Positions 15,862 to 22,969 of a stretch of 47,344 bases of DNA are shown here, in pieces (within the stretch, counting starts at the first letter, position 1; the number at the start of each line of letters is the position of its first letter). The DNA comes from an uncultured Faecalibacterium sp. (GTDB taxonomy: Bacteria; Bacillota; Clostridia; Oscillospirales; Ruminococcaceae): contig CAKSXW010000011.1 of assembly GCA_934518555.1 (NCBI GenBank), forward strand, positions 1-47,344, written 5' to 3'. The notes beneath the pieces were generated by a model. The model searched no databases. It was not told the DNA's origin and worked only from the letters and a program-made list of their open reading frames with translations. The position numbers were made by a program, and so were the translations under genes.

Positions 15862-16880
15862 CTCTGCTCCTCCTTTTCCGGCGCACGCAGCTCCACCAGA
15901 TGGGCCACCGCCGGGATGGTCTCCTTCTGCAAAAAGGTGGTCTGGCTCATGAGTGCCCCGGTGGCAATGAACAGCACCCGGCGGTGGCGGCGGTCCAGCA
16001 GCCGGGGCAGGATGTGGCTGCACAGTACGGCGGCGCAGCACCCCGGGCCGGAGCCGCCGCTTTTGACCTGCTGCCCGGGGCCGAACAGCAGACAGCCGCA
16101 GTCCGCATGGTTTTTCAGCAGCAGGCCCTGGGCTGCCAGCAGCTCCTGCAAAAGCCTGCTGCCCACCTGGCCCAGGTCCCCGGTGTAGATGCAGTCAAAG
16201 TCCCCGGGCTGGGTGTGGGTGTCCTGAAGATACCGCAGCAGGGTGGCGGCCGCCGCCGGGGCCATGGCGGCCCCCATGTTGTTGATATCCCGGACCTGGT
16301 AATCCTGGACCCGGCCAAAGGTGGCGGCGGCAATGGCGGCCCCCGGCCCGGCAGGCTGCAAAAGGCAGCACCCGGCGGCAGTGGCAGTCCACTGGGCCGT
16401 GGGGGTCCGCACCGCTCCATAGCTGAGTGGGGTGCGGAACTGCCGTTCTGCGGTGCAAAAATGGCTGGATGTCACCGCCAGCAGATGCTCTGCTGCCCCG
16501 GCAGCGCACAGGGCAGCCCCCAGGCCCAGGGCCTCGGCCATGGTGCTGCAAGCCCCAAACACCCCGGCAAAAGGGGCCCCCAGCTCTCGCATGGCATAGC
16601 TGGAGGCGGTGCACTGGGCCTGCAAGTCCCCGGCCAGCACCAGCTGCACCCGTTCCTGGGGCAGCCGGGCTTTTTGCAGGCAGAGCCGGGCAGCTCGCAG
16701 CTGCAGGGCAGTTTCCGCTGCCTCCCAGCTGCCCCGGCCCAGCCGGTTGTCGGCGGTGCACTCCTCCAGCCCCTGGGCCAAAGGGCCCTGGCCCTCCTTT
16801 TTGCCCCCGACGGCGGCCTGGGCTGCGATCACCGGTGGGGCAGAGAACAACAGGGTGTCGCCGTGTCGGATGATGCTCAA
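15858..16880 (-). CDS. spoVAD: Stage V sporulation protein AD (SpoVAD)
   Basis: A 340-residue protein with a thiolase-like fold that binds dipicolinic acid and delivers it to the SpoVA channel. Conserved stretches include GVFGACSTMAEALGLG, VTSSHFCTAERQFRTPL, RDINNMGAAMAPAAA and DYIYTGDLG-like (DCIYTGDLGQVGS). The start appears to be TTG at 16880, seven bases after AAAGGAGG; MSIIRHGD matches the expected N-terminus. Overlaps spoVAE by four bases; 88 bases follow spoVAC, with a possible internal promoter. Confidence 0.93.
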   Translation of the reverse strand: MSIIRHGDTLLFSAPPVIAAQAAVGGKKEGQGPLAQGLEECTADNRLGRGSWEAAETALQLRAARLCLQKARLPQERVQLVLAGDLQAQCTASSYAMRELGAPFAGVFGACSTMAEALGLGAALCAAGAAEHLLAVTSSHFCTAERQFRTPLSYGAVRTPTAQWTATAAGCCLLQPAGPGAAIAAATFGRVQDYQVRDINNMGAAMAPAAAATLLRYLQDTHTQPGDFDCIYTGDLGQVGSRLLQELLAAQGLLLKNHADCGCLLFGPGQQVKSGGSGPGCCAAVLCSHILPRLLDRRHRRVLFIATGALMSQTTFLQKETIPAVAHLVELRAPEKEEQR

Positions 16881-16912
16881 GAAAAAACCTCCTTTTAGGC
16901 CGGAACTGTGTT

Positions 16913-16941
16913 ATAATAACCCTGATACCAGACCTGTGCAA
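16913..16941 (-). promoter_or_regulatory. Possible internal promoter before spoVAD
   Basis: Minus-strand TTGCAC (16941-16936), 17 bases and TATTAT (16918-16913) in the spoVAC-spoVAD gap. It fits sigma-A rather than a spore sigma factor, which is unexpected for this gene. Confidence 0.45.
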
Positions 16942-16968
16942 TTTTGCCGGGGGCTCCGTCGTATGATA

Positions 16969-17430
16969 TTATGACAGGACCCCCAGGCCCAAAGCCTGCA
17001 GGCCCCAGAGCACTGCCCCGTACACCACCGATGCCAGGGTGCCGTACACCAGCACCGGCCCGGCAATGGTGAACATCTTGGCTCCGGTGCCCAGCACCCG
17101 GCCCTCGGCCTTGAACTCGATGGCGGCACTGACCACGGCGTTGGCAAAGCCGGTGATGGGCACCAGGGACCCGGCCCCGGCCCTGGCTGCCAGCTTTTGA
17201 TACCAGCCCAGGGTGGTGAGCACCGCCGACAGCAGGATCAAACTGCAGCTGGTAAGGGTGCCGGCTGTGTCCGGCTCCATCCCAGCAGCCAAAAACCACT
17301 GCCGCAGCCCCTCTGCCCCCAGGCAGATGCCGCCCCCGGTGCCAAAGGCCCACAGGCAGTCTGCCAGCAGCGGCGACCGGGGCCCGGCCTGCCGCACCCG
17401 GCAGGCATATTCCTGTACCGTCAGTTTCAT
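16969..17430 (-). CDS. spoVAC: Stage V sporulation protein AC (SpoVAC)
   Basis: A 153-residue membrane protein, the mechanosensitive-type component of the SpoVA dipicolinate channel. It contains the family motifs FGTGGGICLGAEGL, GSLVPITGFANAVVSAAIEFK and GTGAKMFTIAGPVLVYGT. Start ATG 17430 follows GGAGGG. First of the spoVAC-spoVAD-spoVAE run, the short form of the operon found in Clostridia without spoVAA, AB or AF nearby. Divergent from the vanY-like gene. Confidence 0.94.
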   Translation of the reverse strand: MKLTVQEYACRVRQAGPRSPLLADCLWAFGTGGGICLGAEGLRQWFLAAGMEPDTAGTLTSCSLILLSAVLTTLGWYQKLAARAGAGSLVPITGFANAVVSAAIEFKAEGRVLGTGAKMFTIAGPVLVYGTLASVVYGAVLWGLQALGLGVLS

Positions 17431-17506
17431 GGTGCATCCCTCCGGCCACAGTTTGCCCCGGTGGGGTGCCTGCTATCCCCTTTTTTCGGAAAGGAGGCCT
17501 TTGTCC

Positions 17507-18382
17507 ATGGGTCACACTTCTTCCTTTGCCCGGCGTCTGCTGGGGTTCACCCTGCTGGCCTGTGTGGTCGCCGGGACTGCTGCCTATGCCCTGCCCCGGC
17601 TCCAAAACGCCCCTGCGGCCTCAGCGGCCCCGGCCCAGCCCCCGGCAGAATCCGCAGTTCCGGCGCCCTCTGAGGCCCCCAGCCTCCCGGAGGCTCCGGC
17701 TGCCAGCACTCCGGAGCCCCAGCCGGAGCCGGAACAAGAGGGCCTGCTGACGGCAGCCCAGGCCCGGGCCATGCTGGAGGACCCCCGGATGGTGCTGGTG
17801 AACCACAGCCACCGGATGCCGGAGGACTACACCTTTTCCACCCTGGAATGCGGCTCTGACACGGCGGTGAACAAGACCTTGCAGACCGAAGCCGCCCAGG
17901 CCTTTTTGCAGCTCCAGGCTGCCGCCGCCCAGGAGGGGGTGACCATCTGGATGCAGAGCGGCTACCGCAGCGTGAAATACCAGACCTTCCTTTACGACCG
18001 CAAGACCCAGTATTACCGGGACAAGGGTTACGACGAGGCCCAGGCCCGGCAGAAAGCCGCCGCCATCGTGAACCCTCCGGGGTACTCTGAGCACAACTGT
18101 GGCCTGGCTGCCGACCTGAACAGCCCGGAGCACACAGGCCTGGACCAGGGCTTTGAGGACACCGCCGCCTTCCGCTGGCTGTGCCAGCACGCCGAGACCT
18201 ACGGTTTTATCCTCCGGTACCCCCAGGGGGCCGAGGCCGTTACCGAGATCACCTACGAGCCCTGGCACTGGCGGTATGTGGGGCCGGAGAACGCCGCCTT
18301 GCTGAACCGCAGCGGCCTGTGCTTTGAGGATGCCATTGCGGCCCTGGAGCAGCTGGCCCAGAGCCAGGACACCGCCTCCTGA
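17507..18382 (+). CDS. VanY-type D-alanyl-D-alanine carboxypeptidase
   Basis: A 291-residue exported zinc peptidase (M15 family) that trims the terminal D-Ala from peptidoglycan stem peptides. Membrane anchor or signal at about 10-29, an Ala/Pro/Glu linker (35-80) and the catalytic domain (about 85-285) with QSGYRS, SEHNCGLAAD (zinc-binding His and Asp) and YEPWHWRYVG (catalytic Glu and zinc His). The ATG at 17507 follows AAGGAGG; upstream open frame is antisense to spoVAC and ignored. Position next to spoVAC hints at, but does not prove, a role in spore cortex. Confidence 0.92.
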   Translation: MGHTSSFARRLLGFTLLACVVAGTAAYALPRLQNAPAASAAPAQPPAESAVPAPSEAPSLPEAPAASTPEPQPEPEQEGLLTAAQARAMLEDPRMVLVNHSHRMPEDYTFSTLECGSDTAVNKTLQTEAAQAFLQLQAAAAQEGVTIWMQSGYRSVKYQTFLYDRKTQYYRDKGYDEAQARQKAAAIVNPPGYSEHNCGLAADLNSPEHTGLDQGFEDTAAFRWLCQHAETYGFILRYPQGAEAVTEITYEPWHWRYVGPENAALLNRSGLCFEDAIAALEQLAQSQDTAS

Positions 18383-18420
18383 GCCTCTGCCGGGGCAGGT
18401 TGTAAAACTTTTGTGGTGCG

Positions 18421-18448
18421 TTGCATTTTGCCCCCTGATATGGTAAGA
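18421..18448 (+). promoter_or_regulatory. Promoter of the DUF4358 lipoprotein gene
   Basis: TTGCAT (18421-18426), 16 bases and TAAGAT (18443-18448) with a TGG extension. Confidence 0.6.
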
Positions 18449-18522
18449 TAATAGCGGCCTGCCCCAGGGCCCGGTGCCCCGGGAGCCGGACGAATGCTTT
18501 TTTATAAAAGAAGGAATAATTT

Positions 18523-19089
18523 ATGATAAACCGCACGAAACTTCTTTCCATGACGGTGTGTGCCGCCCTGTCTGCCGCCCTGCTCACCGGCTGCGGCGGC
18601 GGTGCTGCCTCTCAGGCTTCTTCCGCTGCCTCTGCTCCGGCTGCTTCCAGTGCTGCCAGCACCTCCGCAGCAGAGCCGGAGAACGGTTCTGCTGCCCTGG
18701 ACAATGCCTACAGCACCCTGGAGGCCGCCAACCCCATCTCCAACCCCTTTGCCATTGATGCCATGAGCATCGAGTTCGACTTTGGCCTGAAGGCTGAGGA
18801 CGTGGCCGCCTACAAGGGCGTAAAGAGCAACGACAACGGCGACGCCGGCCTGGTGCTGGTGGTGCAGGCCGCCAGCGGCAAGGCCCAGGCTGTGGTGGAT
18901 GCCATGAAGGAATACCAGCAGACCCTCATCAACACCTGCAGCAACTACCCGGACGACTTTGCCCAGGCCCTGGAGAACGCCAACAACGCCATCATCACCA
19001 GCAAGGGTGACCTGGTGGCCATGGTGGTAAACTCCAACGAGTGCACTGCCGACCTGTCTGCCACTGTGGACAGCGCCCTGAACGGCTGA
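18523..19089 (+). CDS. DUF4358-type lipoprotein
   Basis: A 188-residue exported protein. Signal peptide with lipobox L-T-G-C (Cys25), then a Ser/Ala linker to about residue 50, then a compact domain with DAGLVLVVQAASGKAQAVVDAMKEYQQTLI and NAIITSKGDLVAMVV, which matches the DUF4358 pattern of Clostridial lipoproteins. Function of the family is unknown. Ribosome site AGAAGGAA precedes the ATG. Single gene with its own promoter and terminator. Confidence 0.8.
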   Translation: MINRTKLLSMTVCAALSAALLTGCGGGAASQASSAASAPAASSAASTSAAEPENGSAALDNAYSTLEAANPISNPFAIDAMSIEFDFGLKAEDVAAYKGVKSNDNGDAGLVLVVQAASGKAQAVVDAMKEYQQTLINTCSNYPDDFAQALENANNAIITSKGDLVAMVVNSNECTADLSATVDSALNG

Positions 19090-19105
19090 TCTTTCGGAAC
19101 TTTGA

Positions 19106-19135
19106 GCCGATGCCCTGGGCGGCATCGGCTTTTTT
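19106..19135 (+). terminator. Terminator of the DUF4358 gene
   Basis: A perfect 9-bp stem (19106-19114 with 19121-19129) followed by six T. Confidence 0.85.
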
Positions 19136-19136
19136 C

Positions 19137-19190
19137 AGTAGGCGTCCTCATCCGTCATGCCGCTTTCCCCCCCGGCCGGGGGAAGGCCGA
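19137..19190. repeat. Diverged copy of the palindromic repeat family
   Basis: CCTCATCCGTCATGCCGC followed by a C-run/G-run hairpin (TTCCCCC with GGGGGAA) and GGC. It has the CCGTCA and CCCCC...GGGGGAA features of the other elements. It lies in the leader of the acyltransferase operon. Confidence 0.5.
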
Positions 19191-19227
19191 GCATCCCTTC
19201 ACCCTGTGTAAAAAGGAGGCTGACCCC

Positions 19228-20646
19228 TTGGTTTTCAGCACCATCATTTTTTTGTTCCGCTTTTTGCCCATCACCCTGGCCCTGTATTACCTTGCCCCTC
19301 CCAAGCTGAAAAACACGGTGCTGTTCCTTTGCAGCCTGGTGTTCTACTGCTGGGGCGAGGTGCGGTTCTTCCCGGTGATGGTGGCCCTGATCCTGCTGAA
19401 CTACATCAGCGGCCTGGCCATCCAGCATTTTGACCAGAAGCCCGGCCTCCGCAAGGCCTTTTTGCTGCTGGCCCTGGTGGGCAGCCTGGGGATGCTGTTC
19501 TACTTTAAGTACGCCAACTTTGTGCTGGGCAGCCTCAATGCCCTGCTTGGCACCACCTTTGCCCAGATCCAGGGCATTGGCACCCTGCCCCTGGGCATCA
19601 GCTTTTACACCTTCCAGACCCTCTCCTACTCCATCGACGTGTACCGCCGGGATGTGAAGGCCGAACGCAACATCATCGACTTTGGTGCCTATGTGGTCAT
19701 GTTCCCCCAACTTATCGCCGGGCCCATCGTCAAGTACCGGGAGGTGTCGGACCAGCTCCATGTGTACCGGCACCGCTACAGCCTGGAGCAGATCCAGGAC
19801 GGCATGACCCTGTTCACCTTCGGCCTGGCCAAAAAGGTGCTGCTGGCCGACGCCATCGGTGCTTTGTGGACCGATATCATCGGGGTGTCCGGCAGCCCCT
19901 CCACCACCTTTGTGGGGCTGGCCAACGCCTCCACCCCTCTGGTGTGGCTGGGCATCCTTGCCTACAGCCTGCAGCTGTACTTTGACTTTTCCGGCTATTC
20001 CATGATGGGCATCGGCATGGGCAAGATGCTGGGCTTTGATTTCCCCCAGAACTTCAACTACCCCTATATCTCCCGTTCCATCACCGAGTTCTGGCGGCGG
20101 TGGCACATGACCCTGTCGGGCTGGTTCCGGGAGTATGTGTATATCCCCCTGGGGGGCAACCGCAAGGGCCTGAAGCGTCAGATCCTGAACCTGTTCATCG
20201 TGGAGCTGCTCACCGGCATCTGGCACGGTGCCAACTGGAACTTTATCTGCTGGGGCCTGTACTACTTTGTGCTGCTGGCCGTGGAAAAGCTGTTTTTGCT
20301 GCCCTACCTGCAAAAGGGCAAGGTGTGGCCCCACCTGTACACCCTGTTCTTGGTAGTGGTAGGCTGGGCCATGTTTGTGGGCAACGATACCGGAGTGTCC
20401 TTTGGGCTGCTGTTCCAAAAGCTGTTCCTGCCCTCCGGCGGCGTGTCTCCCCTGTACTTCCTGCGGAACTACGGGGTGCTGCTGGCAGTCAGTGTGATCT
20501 GCTGCACCCCTCTCATCGAAAAACTCTGGGATCGGCTGCGCCGGAACACCCTTACCCGCTGCGCCACCATCCTGGTGCTGCTGGTGGTCTCCACCGCCTA
20601 TGTGGTGGGCAGCACCAACAGTCCCTTCCTGTATTTTAACTTTTAA
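19228..20646 (+). CDS. MBOAT-family O-acyltransferase (AlgI/DltB type)
   Basis: A 472-residue multi-pass membrane protein that transfers acyl (commonly acetyl) groups across the membrane onto an extracellular glycan or polymer. Hallmarks: PLGISFYTFQTLSYSIDVYR, the FPQLIAGPIV segment, SITEFWRRWHMTLSGWFREYVYIPLGGNRKG and the catalytic His in GIWHGANWNF. Start taken as TTG 19228, eight bases after AAGGAGG, as MVFSTIIFLFRFLP is the usual family N-terminus. The next gene follows 12 bases on and encodes the DHHW partner. Confidence 0.93.
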   Translation: MVFSTIIFLFRFLPITLALYYLAPPKLKNTVLFLCSLVFYCWGEVRFFPVMVALILLNYISGLAIQHFDQKPGLRKAFLLLALVGSLGMLFYFKYANFVLGSLNALLGTTFAQIQGIGTLPLGISFYTFQTLSYSIDVYRRDVKAERNIIDFGAYVVMFPQLIAGPIVKYREVSDQLHVYRHRYSLEQIQDGMTLFTFGLAKKVLLADAIGALWTDIIGVSGSPSTTFVGLANASTPLVWLGILAYSLQLYFDFSGYSMMGIGMGKMLGFDFPQNFNYPYISRSITEFWRRWHMTLSGWFREYVYIPLGGNRKGLKRQILNLFIVELLTGIWHGANWNFICWGLYYFVLLAVEKLFLLPYLQKGKVWPHLYTLFLVVVGWAMFVGNDTGVSFGLLFQKLFLPSGGVSPLYFLRNYGVLLAVSVICCTPLIEKLWDRLRRNTLTRCATILVLLVVSTAYVVGSTNSPFLYFNF

Positions 20647-20658
20647 GGAGGCCAAAAG

Positions 20659-21831
20659 ATGTCTCATCATGAAAAAAAGGCCCCTTCTCTCCTGCGGTAC
20701 CCGGTGCTGCTGGTGTTCAGCCTGTTTTTTGCCGGGCTGTTTGCCCTGGATCTGCTTACCCCGGACCGGGCCTACAGTGAGCTGGAGAATACCACCCTCA
20801 GCCAGCGTCCGGCCCTGACCCAGTTTACCGCCAAGGGGCTCAACAATTACTTTACCGCCTACACCAAGTACGTCAAGGACCAGGTGGCAGGCCGGGACCA
20901 GTGGATCAGCCTGCAAAGCGTGGTGGAGACCACCCTGCTGCAAAAGCAGCAGAACGGCGGCATCCTGCTGGGCAAGGACCACATGATGTTCCCCCGGACC
21001 TACGGCCTGCTGGCCACGGAGGACCGCACCCTGCCCAAGAACACCCAGGCCCTGACCCAGCTGTGCCAGCGTTACCCCGGCAAGGTGGAGGTGCTGCTGG
21101 CTCCCTCGGCTGCGGAGGTGTACCCGGAAAAGGTGCCTGCCAATGCCCCTCTGCTGGACCAAAACCCCTACCTGGACCAGCTGGCTGCAGCGGTACAGGC
21201 TGCCGGAGGCCGGTTCGTGGACGTGCGCCAGACCCTGGAGGCCCACAAGAGCGAGTATATCTACTACCGCACCGACCACCACTGGACAAGCCTGGGGGCC
21301 TACTACGCCTACCAGCAGCTGTGCGATACCCTGGGCCTGACCCCCTTTGACACTGCCGCCCACACCGCCCTGACGGCCCAGGGCTTTTACGGCACCCATT
21401 ACTCCAAGGCCCGGACCTGGAACGCTGTGCCGGATGTGATCACCTACTACGACCTGCCCAACGCCCTGACTGTCTGGAACGTTACCGCCCCGGGCCAGCC
21501 CACCCAGGGCCAGACCACCGGCCTTTACGACACCCAAAAGCTGGCGGCCTACGACAAATATTCCATGTTCCTCCACGGCAACAACGGCCTGAGCCGGGTG
21601 GAGGGAGAGGGCACTGGCCGCATCCTGGTGATCAAGGACAGCTACGCCAACTGCTTTGTGCCCTACCTGACTGCCAACTACGGTCAGATCGACGTAGTGG
21701 ACTTCCGCAACTACAACTACGGCCTGGACCAGCTGATCACCGACAACGGCTACGACCAGATCCTGGTGCTGTACAGCTTTGACAGCTTTAAGAGCGACCC
21801 CTACCTTTACCGTGCCGGCGTGGCCGGTTAA
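20659..21831 (+). CDS. DHHW-motif (AlgJ/AlgX-like SGNH) acyl-transfer partner
   Basis: A 390-residue protein anchored by one N-terminal segment (about 14-33) with an extracellular SGNH-like domain. It carries the motif YRTDHHWTSLGAYYAY, which names the DHHW family, and VIKDSYANCFVPYL, the Ser-containing block. Such proteins accept the acyl group from the MBOAT partner and pass it to the polymer. Start ATG follows AAGGAGG. Co-transcribed with the MBOAT gene; the target polymer is unknown. Confidence 0.9.
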   Translation: MSHHEKKAPSLLRYPVLLVFSLFFAGLFALDLLTPDRAYSELENTTLSQRPALTQFTAKGLNNYFTAYTKYVKDQVAGRDQWISLQSVVETTLLQKQQNGGILLGKDHMMFPRTYGLLATEDRTLPKNTQALTQLCQRYPGKVEVLLAPSAAEVYPEKVPANAPLLDQNPYLDQLAAAVQAAGGRFVDVRQTLEAHKSEYIYYRTDHHWTSLGAYYAYQQLCDTLGLTPFDTAAHTALTAQGFYGTHYSKARTWNAVPDVITYYDLPNALTVWNVTAPGQPTQGQTTGLYDTQKLAAYDKYSMFLHGNNGLSRVEGEGTGRILVIKDSYANCFVPYLTANYGQIDVVDFRNYNYGLDQLITDNGYDQILVLYSFDSFKSDPYLYRAGVAG

Positions 21832-21847
21832 ACCAGGTCCTACCCCC

Positions 21848-21890
21848 TGCCCGGGCAGTGCTGCCAGCCAGCTGCTGCCCGGGCATTTTT
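21848..21890 (+). terminator. Terminator of the MBOAT-DHHW operon
   Basis: An 11-bp stem (21848-21858 with 21875-21885) followed by TTTTT. Confidence 0.8.
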
Positions 21891-21986
21891 GGCGCAAGGG
21901 CAGAATTATTGCAGTGGTTTTTCACAAACTTCTCTAGTTTTTTTCATAAGGCTTACCAGTTTTCTTCCAGTTTGCCCAAGACCCCC

Positions 21987-22015
21987 TTGCAAAAAAACAA
22001 CGGCTGTTGTACAAT
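21987..22015 (+). promoter_or_regulatory. Promoter of the double-glycine peptide pair
   Basis: TTGCAA (21987-21992), 17 bases and TACAAT (22010-22015). The transcript leader before the first gene is about 90 bases. Confidence 0.75.
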
Positions 22016-22066
22016 GGCCTTAGAGAGAAGCTGAAGCTCTCAAACCACATAAAAGGCAGTTTTGAT

Positions 22067-22096
22067 GCTCCTGCCGCAGAGGGCAGGTGCCTTTTT
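22067..22096 (+). promoter_or_regulatory. Attenuator-like hairpin before the first peptide gene
   Basis: A 9-bp stem (22067-22075 with 22082-22090, one mismatch) followed by CTTTTT, directly before AGGAGGGG and the ATG. It looks like a terminator placed inside the leader, so part of the transcripts may stop here. Confidence 0.5.
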
Positions 22097-22112
22097 ACAG
22101 GAGGGGAACCCA

Positions 22113-22469
22113 ATGGAAAAAAAGCTGAATCTGCCTGCGGACTACGCAGTGCTTTCCCATGACGAGATGACCTACACCCAGGGCGGCGGCGTGATCACCA
22201 CCCTGCTGGGGCTGTACACCGCAGGGGCTGCAACAGTGGGCACCGGCGTGCTGGCTGCCAGCTACGCCTGGGGCATCCAGCAGACCCGTGACTGGCTCAA
22301 GCAGCCGGGCAACAAGGAGGGCAACGTCTTTACCGTTTACGGCCGTGCCCTGGACGCCCTGTCTGCGGATATGCAGAAGTCCTCGTCCAACTTTATCCGG
22401 GACGGCGTCTCGGCCCTGACCGTTTGTGCCATGGGCCCCCTGAGCCTGTACCTGGTGCTGCGGAAGTAA
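22113..22469 (+). CDS. Double-glycine leader secreted peptide candidate, paralogue 1
   Basis: A 118-residue protein. Residues 11-25 read Y-A-V-L-S-H-D-E-M-T-Y-T-Q-G-G, which resembles the double-glycine leaders of class II bacteriocins and related secreted peptides. Cleavage after Gly25 would free a 93-residue core. The core has an Ala/Gly/Val hydrophobic stretch (about 28-52), a polar middle with charged residues (53-85) and a second hydrophobic end (about 97-116). One Cys. The ATG at 22113 follows AGGAGGGG. The second gene 74 bases on has the same leader. No exporter with a C39 peptidase domain was found in the window. Function is not established. Confidence 0.75.
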   Translation: MEKKLNLPADYAVLSHDEMTYTQGGGVITTLLGLYTAGAATVGTGVLAASYAWGIQQTRDWLKQPGNKEGNVFTVYGRALDALSADMQKSSSNFIRDGVSALTVCAMGPLSLYLVLRK

Positions 22470-22491
22470 GCAGCGACCCCTATTTTGGCTA

Positions 22492-22512
22492 CACAGCGTT
22501 TTATGCGCTGTG
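22492..22512 (+). promoter_or_regulatory. Hairpin between the two peptide genes
   Basis: A perfect 7-bp stem CACAGCG (22492-22498) with CGCTGTG (22506-22512), loop TTTTATG, no strong T-run. It may set the ratio or stability of the two messages. Confidence 0.45.
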
Positions 22513-22542
22513 AAATATGCTTTGTGTTAAAGGAGTGTTCTT

Positions 22543-22878
22543 ATGGAAAAGACTATGATGTATCCCGTCTCTTACAACGTTCTGTCCATGGACGAGATGA
22601 CCTACACCTCCGGTGGCGCTACCGCTACCCAGGCTATCCTGGCCGCTCTGCTGCCTCCCTACGGCTGGTACAAGGCAAGCACCGAGATCCGGGATTATCG
22701 CAAGAAGAACCCCGATACCTGGCTGAACTCCGGTCTGGACGCCTTTGTGGCAGGCTGTGAGAAGAGCGTGACTGACGCCATCTACGGTGTTGGCTGCGCC
22801 TACAACTTTGTGGCTATGAACATTGCCACCAGCGGCGTTGCACTGCTGCCGGCTGCCTACATCATCTTCATGCAGTAA
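22543..22878 (+). CDS. Double-glycine leader secreted peptide candidate, paralogue 2
   Basis: A 111-residue protein. The leader reads Y-N-V-L-S-M-D-E-M-T-Y-T-S-G-G at 11-25, in register with its upstream neighbour, and both use the same 18 bases for D-E-M-T-Y-T. The predicted 86-residue core begins ATATQAILAALLPPYG, has a charged centre with EIRDYRKKNPD and ends in two hydrophobic runs. Two Cys (in AGCEK and VGCAY) could form a disulfide. AAAGGAG precedes the ATG. The overall plan matches paralogue 1, but the core sequences have diverged strongly. Confidence 0.75.
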   Translation: MEKTMMYPVSYNVLSMDEMTYTSGGATATQAILAALLPPYGWYKASTEIRDYRKKNPDTWLNSGLDAFVAGCEKSVTDAIYGVGCAYNFVAMNIATSGVALLPAAYIIFMQ

Positions 22879-22904
22879 GCCAGGAGACACCACAGATCCT
22901 ATAA

Positions 22905-22948
22905 CACGAGGGGGGCTTCCCAATGGGAAGCCCCCCTCGTGATTTTTT
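22905..22948 (+). terminator. Terminator of the peptide pair
   Basis: A perfect 17-bp stem (22905-22921 with 22925-22941) with a three-base loop, followed by ATTTTTTG. Confidence 0.9.
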
Positions 22949-22969
22949 GTTTTGTTTTTGCCGGGGCCC

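Noticed and set aside
16960..16985. CATAATA at the end of spoVAC as a sigma-G -10
   Set aside because: No GHATR-type -35 at 17-18 bases.
19135..21897. 920-codon minus-strand open frame
   Set aside because: Antisense shadow of the MBOAT and DHHW genes, caused by high GC at third positions.
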